A stretch of 64,000 nt of DNA, taken from positions 115,981 through 179,980 of the forward strand of contig NZ_JACJSA010000016.1 in assembly GCF_014697545.1 (NCBI RefSeq). Reading direction: 5' to 3'. Below the pieces are notes generated by a model. The model saw only the letters and a program-made list of their open reading frames with translations. It ran no database searches and was not told the DNA's origin. The position numbers and the translations under genes were made by a program. Shown piece by piece: positions 1 through 10,127 of the stretch (its first letter is position 1; each line of letters begins with the position of its first letter). Origin of the DNA: Oscillatoria sp. FACHB-1407. Its GTDB lineage: Bacteria; Cyanobacteriota; Cyanobacteriia; Elainellales; Elainellaceae.

Positions 1-1445
1 TGTTGAATAATATGCTCAATTGCAGAGCGAATAACTCTTTTCGATTGGAGCAGTTTGATGACCAAGATTGGCAACTCTGCTAAAGCTTTAGTTGGACTTT
101 GCGTGGGAAAAAACTTATAGAATCGTGCGGGATCTGTCTCCCCGATATCTTCGACTAAACTCAGAATCAGATTGGCATAAGCGTGCGACAAGACATGACG
201 CACAAGCAATTGGTTCCAAAGCACCCGCTTTGTGTCTCTACCTGTAAGCGTATCGCTGGTTAACTCTCGCCGAGACGAATCCAGATCGAAAAAGCCATTA
301 ATGTGAACAGGAAGCCCTGTTTCCTGAGGCAGCGGAAGAAAGCAGTATGCTCGACCTACGAAGTCTTTTGGTTGTGAATTGCTTGTTCTAGAAATCAGAG
401 CAGCGGTTCCTGCCCAAGGAACTGCTTTTTCACCTTGTGTTGCCAGTTCCCGCATTAACCTGAGTAATTCGCCCTCTGCACGCATCAAGCTGGTGACGCG
501 CCAAGTTGAGGTCGTTTGATTTTGAGCGGTGTCAACCTTAATTTTGTGTTGATACGAAACTGCGGGAAGAGCGTTTGGATTGCTCTGGCAAAGGTTGAGG
601 AGTGCCTCTGCGCCTTTTTGCAATGGAGCAAGCAGCTTACTCCGCTCAGCTTTAACTATCTGAGCATTTTGGGTAGTAATGCTAAGTAAATCATTCTTGT
701 TTCCATTGGAACCAATCTCGCTAACCCGAATGGTGAGAACCGATTTAAGGAAGAGCAGCATCTCTTCCCCAACTTTGACAAACTCTGTCAAAAGTTGACG
801 CACGTTCTCTTGAGTAAACGGTTCGTTCCGAATTTTGCTTTTCTTTGCCTGAATGGGGGTTCGTAAGGGCAGCCGGAAAAGCGTTCCTTGAAATTCTGAT
901 GTGCCTGGTTGTAATCCCCCTGGCTCGTAAACCTGCATGAAATCTGGATAATCCCACCATCCCTCCTCTGCAAAACGCCAGCTACGTCCTGGTTGTCCCG
1001 GAGTCGCATCGGGAATCGCAGTCGCATGAGGGTCCAAAAAGACAAGGCGATCGCGAGAAATAAAGCTTGGGTAGTCGGTGACGTGATAAACCGAATTAAA
1101 TCCAACTCCGAATCGACCTGTTTTCCAAAGAGTTTCTCGCTTACCGCTATCTCCTAAGCTTTGAATGTTTTGGAAGTCTTGGTCAGTGAATGAGGAGTCG
1201 TTATAAACAAGCATGGCGGCTCCCATCAGAGCTTCCATGCGAGGGTCGGGTAACTGCTTAAAGTTATGGGTCCGCCAATCAAAAACGATTTCTACACAGG
1301 TTGCCCCAGCGTCGTCCGCATTTTGGATTAATTCCTTGATAATGCCAACGCCTTCTGGGTAATCCCGAATCAAATTCTTCAACCGTGTAGTCAACGGTTC
1401 GCTTTGATACCAAGCCTCACCCTTGCCCAACCCAATCCCGCCCAT
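1..1445 (-). CDS. Sacsin-type HSP90-fold ATPase, N-terminal part (partial, runs off left edge)
   Basis: The visible 481 residues start at ATG 1445-1443, with AGGT 6 nt upstream as a ribosome binding site. They contain the signature of the sacsin-type GHKL ATPase: the N-box-like LIQNADDAGA near residue 43, and RFGVGFNSVYHVTDYPS near residue 110 followed by LVFLDPHA. This fold binds ATP and is found in eukaryotic sacsin and in many bacterial defence-island proteins; the role of the bacterial forms is mostly unknown. The frame is open to position 1, so the C-terminal part is missing from the window. It lies 129 bp downstream of a UvrD-like helicase on the same strand and probably ends the same transcription unit. 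Family assignment is strong; function is inferred only from context. Confidence 0.88.
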   Translation of the reverse strand, partial: MGGIGLGKGEAWYQSEPLTTRLKNLIRDYPEGVGIIKELIQNADDAGATCVEIVFDWRTHNFKQLPDPRMEALMGAAMLVYNDSSFTDQDFQNIQSLGDSGKRETLWKTGRFGVGFNSVYHVTDYPSFISRDRLVFLDPHATAIPDATPGQPGRSWRFAEEGWWDYPDFMQVYEPGGLQPGTSEFQGTLFRLPLRTPIQAKKSKIRNEPFTQENVRQLLTEFVKVGEEMLLFLKSVLTIRVSEIGSNGNKNDLLSITTQNAQIVKAERSKLLAPLQKGAEALLNLCQSNPNALPAVSYQHKIKVDTAQNQTTSTWRVTSLMRAEGELLRLMRELATQGEKAVPWAGTAALISRTSNSQPKDFVGRAYCFLPLPQETGLPVHINGFFDLDSSRRELTSDTLTGRDTKRVLWNQLLVRHVLSHAYANLILSLVEDIGETDPARFYKFFPTQSPTKALAELPILVIKLLQSKRVIRSAIEHIIQ

Positions 1446-1574
1446 ATACTGACCTCGATCTTGTAATCTTTATTGCAACTTCAGTCCAAGCTATACGGAT
1501 TTCGATTTCTCCTCCAATGGGTTTGCCGCACTCAAATGGCGTAGTTCTACGAAAACGGGTTAGCAAAATTATTC

Positions 1575-3935
1575 TCAAATCATCAGAAATGTCTGGTTGC
1601 TGCTCCAAACGCAAACACCATTTCGATTCCATCCCGTTGCGATGTTGGGTACTCTGCCACCCGGTAGGGTTGGCGTTAGCCCAACTAGAAGTAGAACCTC
1701 CTGTGGACGGCTATAGGCAACAAAGAACTGACGGTAGAGATCGTCAAACGTGCGATCGCGTCCTCCTCGAATCGGTGCGTTTAATGCTGTATGGGGTCGC
1801 AGCAAATCCTCCATTGTGTGTGGAGTTCCGCCCTTTTCTGGGAAGCGTTTGAAGCGGTGTGCTGCGTGGTTGCTCTTAAAGTCAGAGCCAACATCGACAA
1901 TCGTGAGGGGGAATTCTAGCCCCTTTGACTGGTGAATCGACAGAATGCTGAGGCGATCGCGCGGGAACGCTTGCATCAAGTCTTCGTTGACTTTGACTGT
2001 GCCAGAGGCGATCGGTGCCAGGAAGTATCGCAATAGCTCTTTGATGGAAGCTTCGGATAAACCTGGTTCATCTGGGTCGGTTACAACCCTGCCAGAGAAC
2101 TTGCCTACTTGCTGGCAAGCTGAGACTTGACGGGTGAACACCTCCAGATAAATTTGCCCTTCTGGGTCGTCGTGGAGAAATGGGAAATAGTGAACCAGTC
2201 CATAAATGAGTTCTAGAACCGGAACGCTGGGTGCCCAGCGAAAACCTGCTCTTCGTGGATCTCTTAATGCCCAGCATTGGGCAAATTCTAGAAGCCCTTG
2301 TGGTGCGGTGGCGGAGCTAACAAGGTTAATGGCAGCATCTCGCCAAGCTATGAAGGTGTTTGTGATGCTGTCATTCAAGCCACTGGTGTTGGCTTCAACA
2401 ATTCCCCCTGGATCAAGGCATTCCAGCAATAGCCCACCAAATTGGGCAACAACCTCAATTTCAGTCAGGTCTTGCCCTCTAGGATTGAAGACTTCAATGG
2501 TTGGAGTCTTGCCCAGCAATTGCTCTCGCAGAAGCAGGGGTAAGCGTGGGTTCCCGCTGGTGTTGTATTCTGCTGGACTGCTACAGAGCAGAGCACAGTC
2601 GCCTAAATCCCCTCCGTTGGCATTACACTCGATTCTTGTGCCATCAGGAAGGGTATAACCAGTGCCCCGAAAAATGCGGTGGACAAAGCTTGCCAAGTCG
2701 TTGGCGAGGGTATCCATGTCTTGCCGAAACATTCCTAAAATTGGAACGCCAACTTCGGCACTGGGTCCATGCAGAAGGGTGGGCTTGTTTTGGACTCTGA
2801 CAGCCTGATAGCCAGGATCAAGCGTTGCGTAGTCGTTAACAAACTGGATGATGGTTTGGGTTGAGCGGTAGTTTGTCCTTAAGAAAATAGTGGTTGGCTG
2901 GCGATCGAACATTGCTTTGTAGCGATCGCCAAAGTTGCTGAATAGCTCAACGGTGGCTCCCCTGAAGCGGTAGAGGCTCTGGTCGTCGTCGCCTACAACA
3001 GTAATCGCCCCATCACAGGCTTTTGCCAACTCAAAGTAGATGCCTTCCTGGAGTAGGTTGGTGTCTTGGTACTCGTCTACCAGCACGACTTGAATCTGCT
3101 GAGAAAATTCGGTCAGTTTTCCCTGACGTAGACGGTTCAAGACCTCCTGTTCCAACAATGCAAAATCGACCATGAGCCGATCGCCCAGTTCTTGTTGGTA
3201 ATCTGCGATCGCTTCTCCGATTAGGTCGAGGGCTGATTGTTCGTTGTCAGAAGCTCCACTGGTGAGAAAATCGTCCCAATCAACTTGGTCTTGAAACCGA
3301 CGATCCCAAATTTCTTGAAGCAGGTCAGTCTTTTTGCCAACGTTCCAGTCCCATTTGGAGCCTTGTAGGTTAAGGAGAAATTCGTCCAAGTCTCCGTTCT
3401 GGTCACGTCGATTGTTAAAAAGCCCTTCCTGGAGCAACAGGGTTTTAGAAACGAAGTCGTCAGCCAAAATCGGAGGTTGGGTGCCAGGATCTCGAAAGTC
3501 GCGTAGGATCTGTTCGCAGAGGCTATCGATCGTTCCTGTAAGAACCTGATTGATGTCTACTTTGGCAAGTTGGGCTTTCGCCTGGGCAGAAATTTGAGGA
3601 TCATCCTGGAGTGCTTCAAGTAGCTGAAACCCCCACCCCAGGATGCGCGATCGCAATTCTGCCGCTGCTTTCTTGGTAAAGGTGGTAGCGAGGATGGTTT
3701 TGGGTAGAACACCATCTACCAGAATTAGCTTGAGGATGCGGAGGGTGAGGCAGGTTGTTTTGCCAGTGCCGGGTCCAGCCACAATGAAGAGCGGTTCGCT
3801 GGGAGGTTGGGCGATCGCCTCCGCCTGCTCATCATTAGGTCGGTTACGGAAGGTTGTGTAGGCACTGTAAAACTCTGCTAAGGTGACAACTCCAACGCTG
3901 TTACCTTGAGCAGGCGAAGATTCAGTAAATGTCAT
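1575..3935 (-). CDS. UvrD/Rep-like superfamily 1 DNA helicase
   Basis: 786 aa. Superfamily 1A helicase motifs are in order: Q-motif-like NDEQAEAI (34-41), Walker A GPGTGKTT (54-61), motif Ia TTFTKKAAAELRSR, motif II VDEYQDTN, motif III GDDDQSLYRFRGA, motif IV-like LRTNYRST, motif V SIHQSKGLEFP and a divergent motif VI AYSRPQE (canonical YVALTRAQ). It should translocate 3'-5' on DNA using ATP. It differs clearly from the housekeeping PcrA at 57-59 kb: motif VI is divergent and the C-terminal Tudor-like segment is absent. It lies between the 701-aa restriction-like gene (177 bp upstream) and the sacsin-type ATPase (129 bp downstream), which suggests a motor subunit of a defence complex rather than general repair. 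Confidence 0.92.
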   Translation of the reverse strand: MTFTESSPAQGNSVGVVTLAEFYSAYTTFRNRPNDEQAEAIAQPPSEPLFIVAGPGTGKTTCLTLRILKLILVDGVLPKTILATTFTKKAAAELRSRILGWGFQLLEALQDDPQISAQAKAQLAKVDINQVLTGTIDSLCEQILRDFRDPGTQPPILADDFVSKTLLLQEGLFNNRRDQNGDLDEFLLNLQGSKWDWNVGKKTDLLQEIWDRRFQDQVDWDDFLTSGASDNEQSALDLIGEAIADYQQELGDRLMVDFALLEQEVLNRLRQGKLTEFSQQIQVVLVDEYQDTNLLQEGIYFELAKACDGAITVVGDDDQSLYRFRGATVELFSNFGDRYKAMFDRQPTTIFLRTNYRSTQTIIQFVNDYATLDPGYQAVRVQNKPTLLHGPSAEVGVPILGMFRQDMDTLANDLASFVHRIFRGTGYTLPDGTRIECNANGGDLGDCALLCSSPAEYNTSGNPRLPLLLREQLLGKTPTIEVFNPRGQDLTEIEVVAQFGGLLLECLDPGGIVEANTSGLNDSITNTFIAWRDAAINLVSSATAPQGLLEFAQCWALRDPRRAGFRWAPSVPVLELIYGLVHYFPFLHDDPEGQIYLEVFTRQVSACQQVGKFSGRVVTDPDEPGLSEASIKELLRYFLAPIASGTVKVNEDLMQAFPRDRLSILSIHQSKGLEFPLTIVDVGSDFKSNHAAHRFKRFPEKGGTPHTMEDLLRPHTALNAPIRGGRDRTFDDLYRQFFVAYSRPQEVLLLVGLTPTLPGGRVPNIATGWNRNGVCVWSSNQTFLMI

Positions 3936-4112
3936 TTTCCTGCCTCAGACATAAGGGCAGCTTTTCCTACATAGGATTCCCTAGATCAGGTTTAACCTAT
4001 CAATATTGCTGTCCAGGCAGAAAATGAGGGAAATAGTGCCGGATTTACGAAGTCTTTACTCAAACTGCTTCTTGATAAAGGCGAGCCAAAACTGGGCTTT
4101 TTGTGAGGGTGT

Positions 4113-6218
4113 TCAGGTTGGAGAAGTCCCTTGAATTAGTTGGCGAAGTTCATGAAGCTGTGAAACATCACCGACCCAATCCCATCCGGCTTCGTAGAGA
4201 TTTCGTTTCTTGGTTGCGTCCCAATCTCCATCAAGGACGAGGGCAAGTTGTGGGAGAGGACGTTGGTTGAATAACCACTGAGTGTGATCGCGCGGCGCGG
4301 CTCCATGAAACCAGGCTAAACGAAGCGCACGACACCGACCTGCCAGTTCTTTCGTTTTGTCAGATTCGTGTCCATCCTGCGAAGACTGAACTTTGATCAT
4401 CCATTGACCACTGCGAGACACACCTTCCATCCAGGTTTCTAGTGGTCTTCCATTCCAGATCTCCCCAATTACATCGGTTTGCCAAGAAGGACAAATTCGT
4501 TGGCTTCGTGAAGCGTCAGTAGCATTTTCATCAAAAGCAAAAGTACACAAAGCTCCTAGATAATGCTCAAGCAAGATATGGACGCTATTGAGGTCAGCAC
4601 CAATTATTCGCATGGATTTGTTCTGAATGTATTTTCTGATAACCTCCTCCTGTCCGCGAATGGCTCCTCCCTTTTCTTGAAAAGCTTGGAGCATAGACCT
4701 AGCAACAGTTTGCCAACTAAAAGTACGAAATTCTGCTTCAGTTAATGTACGACTACGGCTCCTCGAAGACCAATGCTCACAAATGTTTCTTCCTTGAAGA
4801 AGGTATCGACTGAGCTTAGCCTCGTCTCCATAGGGAGCATGAGGTCGTAGACGATGCGGATAGGCAATTGCCTCAAAATTGTCTTTTAATCTGGTCTGAA
4901 TATCTTCATCGCTATTTAAGCCTGTAAGATAAAGCAGCATTTCCAAAACCCAATTTTGCTGATGACTAGAAATGCTGCTTCTTGCAGTGCTAAGTTCTTT
5001 TGAATGAGTTTGTAGTAGATTATTGAGAACAGCTTCATCTGCGCCTGTTAAAGCAGTTAAAAACGTTCGACGAACAAAATCTTCTTTAGAAATAATTAAT
5101 TGTTGACTCGCAAGATCTTCAAAGCATTCATTAATACCAAGGGTCACATCAAAACGCTCGAAGGCTCTTTGAATTGCATCTACAAACCCTGGTTCGCTCA
5201 AATGCTGCCCCAGATCTTGAAGACAAAGCCGAAGATCCTGATTGAAGCTAATCCTATGTACACTGCCTCCTGCGATCGGATTGTTGAGGCTAGTCATTGT
5301 ACAGAAGGTTTCTGCATTTTGGCTTTTGCGAACGTAAACTTGAGACAGTTCAGTGAAAACTTGAATTAACTGCTGTCTGGAAATTCTTAAAAAGGCTGGG
5401 GTTCGAGTTAGCGAATCCAGATTAACTTGATTCTGACTAGCATTTGCTAAAGCATTTACAAAATCATCCAGAACTAAGTCTCCATCAGGAATAAGATGAT
5501 GAAAAAGACGGTAAAAAAGATATACATGGAGTAATCCAATTCTGTAGCGGCTTTGCGTACTTTGAAGATTTGTGGGGAGATTGCTAATAGCCTGCGTTTG
5601 AATAGATTGAAGCGTTTGCCACTGTGATATGTGGTAAGGCTTTGCTGTTTTCGCTAAAGCTTGTTGTAATAAATTGCTAGTGGCAGCATCATGTTCTCCA
5701 CTCAGGAAATCAAGCTGTCTGCTGCATGGCTCGTAACTGTTTGGGAAAATGAGAGAAACATCGAAAGACTCAACTAATGCCCAACTGATTGCTGCGTACC
5801 ATCCATTAAATGCAATAGGCAGTTTATCGTCCCGTGTTGGATCTGGAGGTAGTTCATCGCTAGTGATGTAAGCAATAGGGTTGTGATTAGGGGGTAAGGC
5901 TTCAAAAACGCAGTTAATCGCTACAAAATCCGTTCCAACAGCTAATTTTTGTTGAGCTAATTCTTCCCAGGTTCTCCAAAACTTTTTCGCACTGGTTCGG
6001 CGATCACTCCAATGCGTTACATACAAAATGGCTCGAATGCTGGTGCCCTGAAGTATTACGATATCAGGCTGAATAAAAGTTCCAGGAATAATAACCTGCC
6101 CACGTATTGATGGACGAATATAGTTCAGTCCAGTATCTCTGTCACGGGCATAGCCTAGATGCAATAAGGAAGCCTCTAGCAGTTGTTCGTAGCGATTTCC
6201 TGTCTTGTCTCTTGCCAT
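4113..6218 (-). CDS. Putative restriction-endonuclease-like protein of the HerA-NurA cluster
   Basis: 701 aa; I do not recognise a named family. The N-terminal 100 residues have the look of a PD-(D/E)XK nuclease core: NRYEQLLEASL, then QPDIVILQG, then RAILYVTHWSDRRTSAKKFW, where the usual E-x-K is replaced by a T-H pair as in some type II enzymes. The middle 400 residues look helical. The C-terminus has another nuclease-like strand, GQWMIKVQSSQDG, followed by SDKTKELAGRCRAL, and ends near LALVLDGDWD. ATG 6218 lies 2 nt after the stop of the herA fragment, so before the insertion described below it would have been coupled directly to herA. A role as the DNA-cleaving or target-recognition subunit is inference. 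Confidence 0.5.
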   Translation of the reverse strand: MARDKTGNRYEQLLEASLLHLGYARDRDTGLNYIRPSIRGQVIIPGTFIQPDIVILQGTSIRAILYVTHWSDRRTSAKKFWRTWEELAQQKLAVGTDFVAINCVFEALPPNHNPIAYITSDELPPDPTRDDKLPIAFNGWYAAISWALVESFDVSLIFPNSYEPCSRQLDFLSGEHDAATSNLLQQALAKTAKPYHISQWQTLQSIQTQAISNLPTNLQSTQSRYRIGLLHVYLFYRLFHHLIPDGDLVLDDFVNALANASQNQVNLDSLTRTPAFLRISRQQLIQVFTELSQVYVRKSQNAETFCTMTSLNNPIAGGSVHRISFNQDLRLCLQDLGQHLSEPGFVDAIQRAFERFDVTLGINECFEDLASQQLIISKEDFVRRTFLTALTGADEAVLNNLLQTHSKELSTARSSISSHQQNWVLEMLLYLTGLNSDEDIQTRLKDNFEAIAYPHRLRPHAPYGDEAKLSRYLLQGRNICEHWSSRSRSRTLTEAEFRTFSWQTVARSMLQAFQEKGGAIRGQEEVIRKYIQNKSMRIIGADLNSVHILLEHYLGALCTFAFDENATDASRSQRICPSWQTDVIGEIWNGRPLETWMEGVSRSGQWMIKVQSSQDGHESDKTKELAGRCRALRLAWFHGAAPRDHTQWLFNQRPLPQLALVLDGDWDATKKRNLYEAGWDWVGDVSQLHELRQLIQGTSPT

Positions 6219-6220
6219 TT

Positions 6221-6773
6221 TTATTCCATCTGATCAAAATCCGGCACCTGCACAGGCAACGGCACATCTTTATAAGAAGCTGAGACAATTACCTGCCCCT
6301 TCCCCATCACCTGCAACTCCCGCTCAAACCCCGACAAATCTGCCGACGCATTGCGAATCGCCTCTTTCCGTTCTAACTCATTCCCCAGTGCCATCACCAG
6401 TTCTGTATTAATCTGCGACAGCACCCCATCATCAATCTCACTCACCTGCTGGCTCACCACCGTCAGCCCAATGCCAAACTTCCGACCCTGCCGCGAAATG
6501 TCCCGAAACACCGAGCCAAACCGCATCCGTTGTGGGTTCAGCACACTCGGAGCCTCCTCCACAACTACATTTACGTAGGGCAACTGGTCTGGGCTTTTCA
6601 GCACACCTCCCTCCCCATAGGGCAACCGCCCATCCTCTACCCGGCGCACAAGCTCATCCGCCAAAGTTCGCAGCCCCACCTGTCCCTGTTCATCATCATT
6701 CCCAAATGCCTGCCGAATCGCACGAGGTAACTCATCCACCCTTGCCACACTCCGCAACGTGCGTCGTAGAGTG
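6221..6773 (-). pseudogene. herA 3'-terminal fragment (duplicate, 5'-truncated)
   Basis: Encodes the last ~180 residues of HerA, including the Walker B-like NVVVEEAPSV. It is nearly identical to the end of the intact herA at 10355-12145: the proteins differ only in the last ~25 residues (V/I, V/I and a terminal ME versus VL). DNA similarity begins at 6231 and stops abruptly at 6773, where the sequence diverges into an unrelated 18-bp stretch before the CHAP-protein stop. There is no ATG or convincing ribosome binding site; the only in-frame start is TTG at 6757, and the Walker A half is missing. It is followed after 2 nt by the 701-aa gene, the arrangement expected of the original herA end. 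It is therefore read as the displaced end of the ancestral gene. Confidence 0.9.
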
Positions 6774-6791
6774 GTGCTTAACCGTTAAATT

Positions 6792-9700
6792 TTAAGGTAT
6801 GCTATCAAGATTAAGTTCTGTCTCTCCGTCTTGTCTTACAACAATGTCTTCAGGATAATTGCTTAGGACAAAACTACCTATCCGCTCAACCGAAAAATCG
6901 ACAGTATCAGCAAGCTTTTGAACTGTTTCCTGCTCTCTACGATTTGCTAGAGTAAGCAGTTCAAAATCGTCAGTAACCCGATCTTTGTAAGTGAAATCCA
7001 GTGCGTCGAAGAGTAATGATCTTACTGAATCAAATTTCTCTGTAAAGTTCTCAACGACCTCTGCTGATTTAACTCCTGATTCAGCTAAGTTACTACTTAT
7101 ATAATTTGTCAGTGTTGCGGAAATATCCAAAACAGAAGAAACTATTGCAGCAGCTATGTAGCCCTTGTCAAACTCATTTGATACTTCAGCAAAGGAAGAG
7201 TGATTGGCTAAAACTGTAAGATCAGAAAATTCTTTGATCTTCATACCTATCTCAATCAATTCTAGTGGTGTTTCAATTCCCTCAGGCACCACGCTTCCTA
7301 GTTTTTCTGTAATCTTTCCATAAGTAGATGCAGCTTTAGATGCAGTCTCAAACACCTTTTGAAAATCACCTTTGGTAGCTGCGTCAACTAAATCGTTTGT
7401 CTGCTCCAAAAGCTCCGTATGAACTACTGCAAAGGAAGTAGCAAAAGAAGCACCATAAACTGCATAACTGACTCCGGAGGTAGATTGCTCAACTCGATCC
7501 ATTAATTCATCAAATAGTTGACCAACTTTTAGAAAAGCCAAGACGAGTTTGCCACCAGCCTTACCTGCACCAGTAATCAAATTGCCTAAATCTACACGGG
7601 TTTCCTCTAAAGCATATGCCCAATTGTCTCCTGACAAAAAAGCATCCGTAAACGAGAAATTGTACTCCTGATATCGTTCTTCTTTATACTTTGCGTAGGT
7701 ATTAAACTTGTCTGTAATCTCTTGTGCTAAATCCTTAGCACCTGACACAGTTGAATTGTTGAACTTCTCATGGATATCAGAAAGCCCTTGCTCAACCAAC
7801 TCATTCTCTGCTTTATTTATCAAATTTATTTGCTCTCTATGCCGTAACTTAAGTTGCAAGTAGTCTCGGTAGCTAAAATCCCGTCTTGCTCCAAACCACT
7901 GTCCTCGATTCTCAGCAATATCCGAAAACTTCTTTGTGAGGAAATCATTTTCAGGTATGGTCGGGTGGCTGTAATTACCTTGTGAAGCATCATCAAGCAA
8001 CTCATACACCGATACAAGTGACTCATTATTCTGTGTAATCAAAGAAAAGCCAATTTCTTGAGTAGACGGCTGATTAATTACCGAAGAGGAGACAGTCTCT
8101 TGTAGGTCAGAAAATATATTTACTAACGTACTTGTACTTCTTTCAATAAATGTCTGAAATGTTTCGACAGCAGTAGTTTCAGTGTTATCAGATGGTGCTC
8201 CATTGGTTATTGTTGGAGGCTGGCTTTCGACTACATCAATGGGTGCTTCGATGACAGCAGGTTCAGTGTTCACCCCCGGAACACGGATAAATCGATCAGG
8301 ATTATCCGCAGAATAATCCTTGACACTGTGAAGAATGCCGTTGTTACCGCCATAGTAGTGAGACTCCGAAATCTTGATGCGCCACTGCCCATCACCTGCT
8401 TGATAAACCTCTTCAACGACGGCAACATGGTTCTGTCCATTGCGTGTCCACTGGGCAATATCACCAGGTTGAGGTAACTCCCCAGATTCAATGACTCTAG
8501 CTCCATTTGATAGCTGTGTATGCCATTCGTTGGCGTTTCCATTCATTGATCGCAGTGCAGATGGATCACCCCCCATCTCCAGCACACGACCGTGAGCATA
8601 CCAGGTGCAATTTCCTTCGGTGCTACCCATGCTATTTACAAGACTGGAGCCATATCCAGATTGAGCAAAAATATTGCCAGTCGTATAGAACTCTGGTCTC
8701 GCTAAGAAATAATCGGTTCCTACTGTCTCTGTGATTGCACCCTGGTAGGTTAAAGGTGCCCCTGATGATTCTTGAAGAGGTGCAGCAGGGGTTGGGAAGA
8801 GAGAACTTCCATCCAGATTGAAACCTTGTGCTACACCATCTTTCCAAAGTATGTAGCCATTTTCAAAGTTCTGTCGAAGCTGTCCATTCCCGGTTGGCTC
8901 TTCACCGCTAGTAGGTGCGCCCAAAGCCCCATTTAATCCCTGAGCCACATTCACGTAATAGCTGCGAATTCCACCGTAAAGGGGAAACGTCCCATGCTCA
9001 CTTTGAACGATAGATAATTGCCCCAGCCCAGGTTTATCAAAATATTGAAACTTAACACCGCTGCTGTGGGTGATAACACCGGACGTAGGTTTACCAAAGT
9101 TTCCTTCTCGGAAAACCTGCAAAAACTCCCCACTAACCTCAAAGCCATTGATGACTTCTGAATTGCTTTGTACCCCAGGCACTATAGGATTTTCAACTAC
9201 CAGCGTTTGGTTCTGAGGCTGGTTTGCTAGCAGATAGGGGATTTCAATCTGCTGCCCTGCGTAAATTACATCTGGGTTTGCAATACCATTGTGTTGAGCA
9301 ATAAAGTTGTAGGCATCAGGAGAAGCATCACCCAACATATCTTGGGCGATTTGGCTCAATGTATCCCCAGAATTGATAGTGTAGGCTCCCCACACATAGA
9401 CCTGACCTCTAAACTCTACAGAATTTGTCGGAGCAGCTGTACCAGAAATAGAGGAAGCCTCACCTGCTAAACGAGCGACGAAATCCTCCACAACAGGCAC
9501 TGCAACCCTTTGAAAGTCCTCAACCTTCTCCCTGACGTTCTGCCACAAATTTTGGAGAAATGACTTTGAGTTCTGTAAGCCTGTTTGGAAGCGATCACTC
9601 TGAATAAAATTGTTCCAGGCATCTCGCACGTTTTCGACGTTCTCTTCAATCAGCGCACGAGTCTGGTTATCAGGTGAATTCCAATTCTCAGTTGCTGTAG

Positions 9701-10127
9701 TTAGTGCCTGGTTGGTAAGAGCAGTTAAATCCTGGCGAATTTCTTCTAACTTAGGTGTTAGGGTCTCAACTAAATCTTCTTGAGTATGAGATATAGTGTC
9801 ATGAACCTGAGCAATTTTATCGATCACCGCATCAATTGGCGGGATGTTAGTGATTAGCTCATCTCCATAAACAGGTTGAATGTACCGATTGGCATTGGGA
9901 GAACCATCTAGCAACGCATCAGAAGACGCTAACGCATCGTTGCCCTCTTGGTCTCCACTTCCTGTGTCTCGCAAGAGATAGTTGGGGCTAAGCATCGATT
10001 GCGGACTATGGTGAGGTAGTCCAAGGATGTCTCGCTCAATGTTTGTCAAACTACCATTTAAAGCTGATGAAGCATTCGTTAGAGTACTGTCAGCATTTTG
10101 ACCTGGTGTAAATTCCTCTGCCCCCAT
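6792..10127 (-). CDS. LysM / LGFP-like / CHAP-domain protein (inserted cargo gene)
   Basis: 1111 aa with no signal peptide or membrane segment. Order: low-complexity N-terminus (1-80), helical region (90-225), LysM (about 247-298, YTINSGDTLSQIAQ to QQIEIPY), two LGFP-like repeats (about 333-435, GNFGKPTSG and GALGAPTSG), a CHAP cysteine amidase/peptidase domain (about 500-600) with Cys507 in EGNCTWYAHGR, His567 in NHVAVVEE and Glu588 in ISESHYYGG, then about 500 residues of helical, coiled-coil-like sequence. LysM and CHAP bind and cut peptidoglycan in lysins and tail-associated proteins. The gene is flanked by direct repeats of the herA end (6231-6773 and 10365-10907), and looks more AT-rich than herA. 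It could be a cell-wall-directed effector, a phage-derived lysin, or an unrelated passenger. Confidence 0.85.
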   Translation of the reverse strand: MGAEEFTPGQNADSTLTNASSALNGSLTNIERDILGLPHHSPQSMLSPNYLLRDTGSGDQEGNDALASSDALLDGSPNANRYIQPVYGDELITNIPPIDAVIDKIAQVHDTISHTQEDLVETLTPKLEEIRQDLTALTNQALTTATENWNSPDNQTRALIEENVENVRDAWNNFIQSDRFQTGLQNSKSFLQNLWQNVREKVEDFQRVAVPVVEDFVARLAGEASSISGTAAPTNSVEFRGQVYVWGAYTINSGDTLSQIAQDMLGDASPDAYNFIAQHNGIANPDVIYAGQQIEIPYLLANQPQNQTLVVENPIVPGVQSNSEVINGFEVSGEFLQVFREGNFGKPTSGVITHSSGVKFQYFDKPGLGQLSIVQSEHGTFPLYGGIRSYYVNVAQGLNGALGAPTSGEEPTGNGQLRQNFENGYILWKDGVAQGFNLDGSSLFPTPAAPLQESSGAPLTYQGAITETVGTDYFLARPEFYTTGNIFAQSGYGSSLVNSMGSTEGNCTWYAHGRVLEMGGDPSALRSMNGNANEWHTQLSNGARVIESGELPQPGDIAQWTRNGQNHVAVVEEVYQAGDGQWRIKISESHYYGGNNGILHSVKDYSADNPDRFIRVPGVNTEPAVIEAPIDVVESQPPTITNGAPSDNTETTAVETFQTFIERSTSTLVNIFSDLQETVSSSVINQPSTQEIGFSLITQNNESLVSVYELLDDASQGNYSHPTIPENDFLTKKFSDIAENRGQWFGARRDFSYRDYLQLKLRHREQINLINKAENELVEQGLSDIHEKFNNSTVSGAKDLAQEITDKFNTYAKYKEERYQEYNFSFTDAFLSGDNWAYALEETRVDLGNLITGAGKAGGKLVLAFLKVGQLFDELMDRVEQSTSGVSYAVYGASFATSFAVVHTELLEQTNDLVDAATKGDFQKVFETASKAASTYGKITEKLGSVVPEGIETPLELIEIGMKIKEFSDLTVLANHSSFAEVSNEFDKGYIAAAIVSSVLDISATLTNYISSNLAESGVKSAEVVENFTEKFDSVRSLLFDALDFTYKDRVTDDFELLTLANRREQETVQKLADTVDFSVERIGSFVLSNYPEDIVVRQDGETELNLDSIP

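Noticed and set aside
1417..1632. 71-aa minus-strand frame between helicase and sacsin-type gene, possible frameshift link
   Set aside because: It has no similarity to either protein; the sacsin-type ORF has its own ATG and ribosome binding site.
6351..6578. Plus-strand frames that are repeated at 10485-10712
   Set aside because: They are antisense to the duplicated herA end; the repetition reflects the duplication, not a gene.
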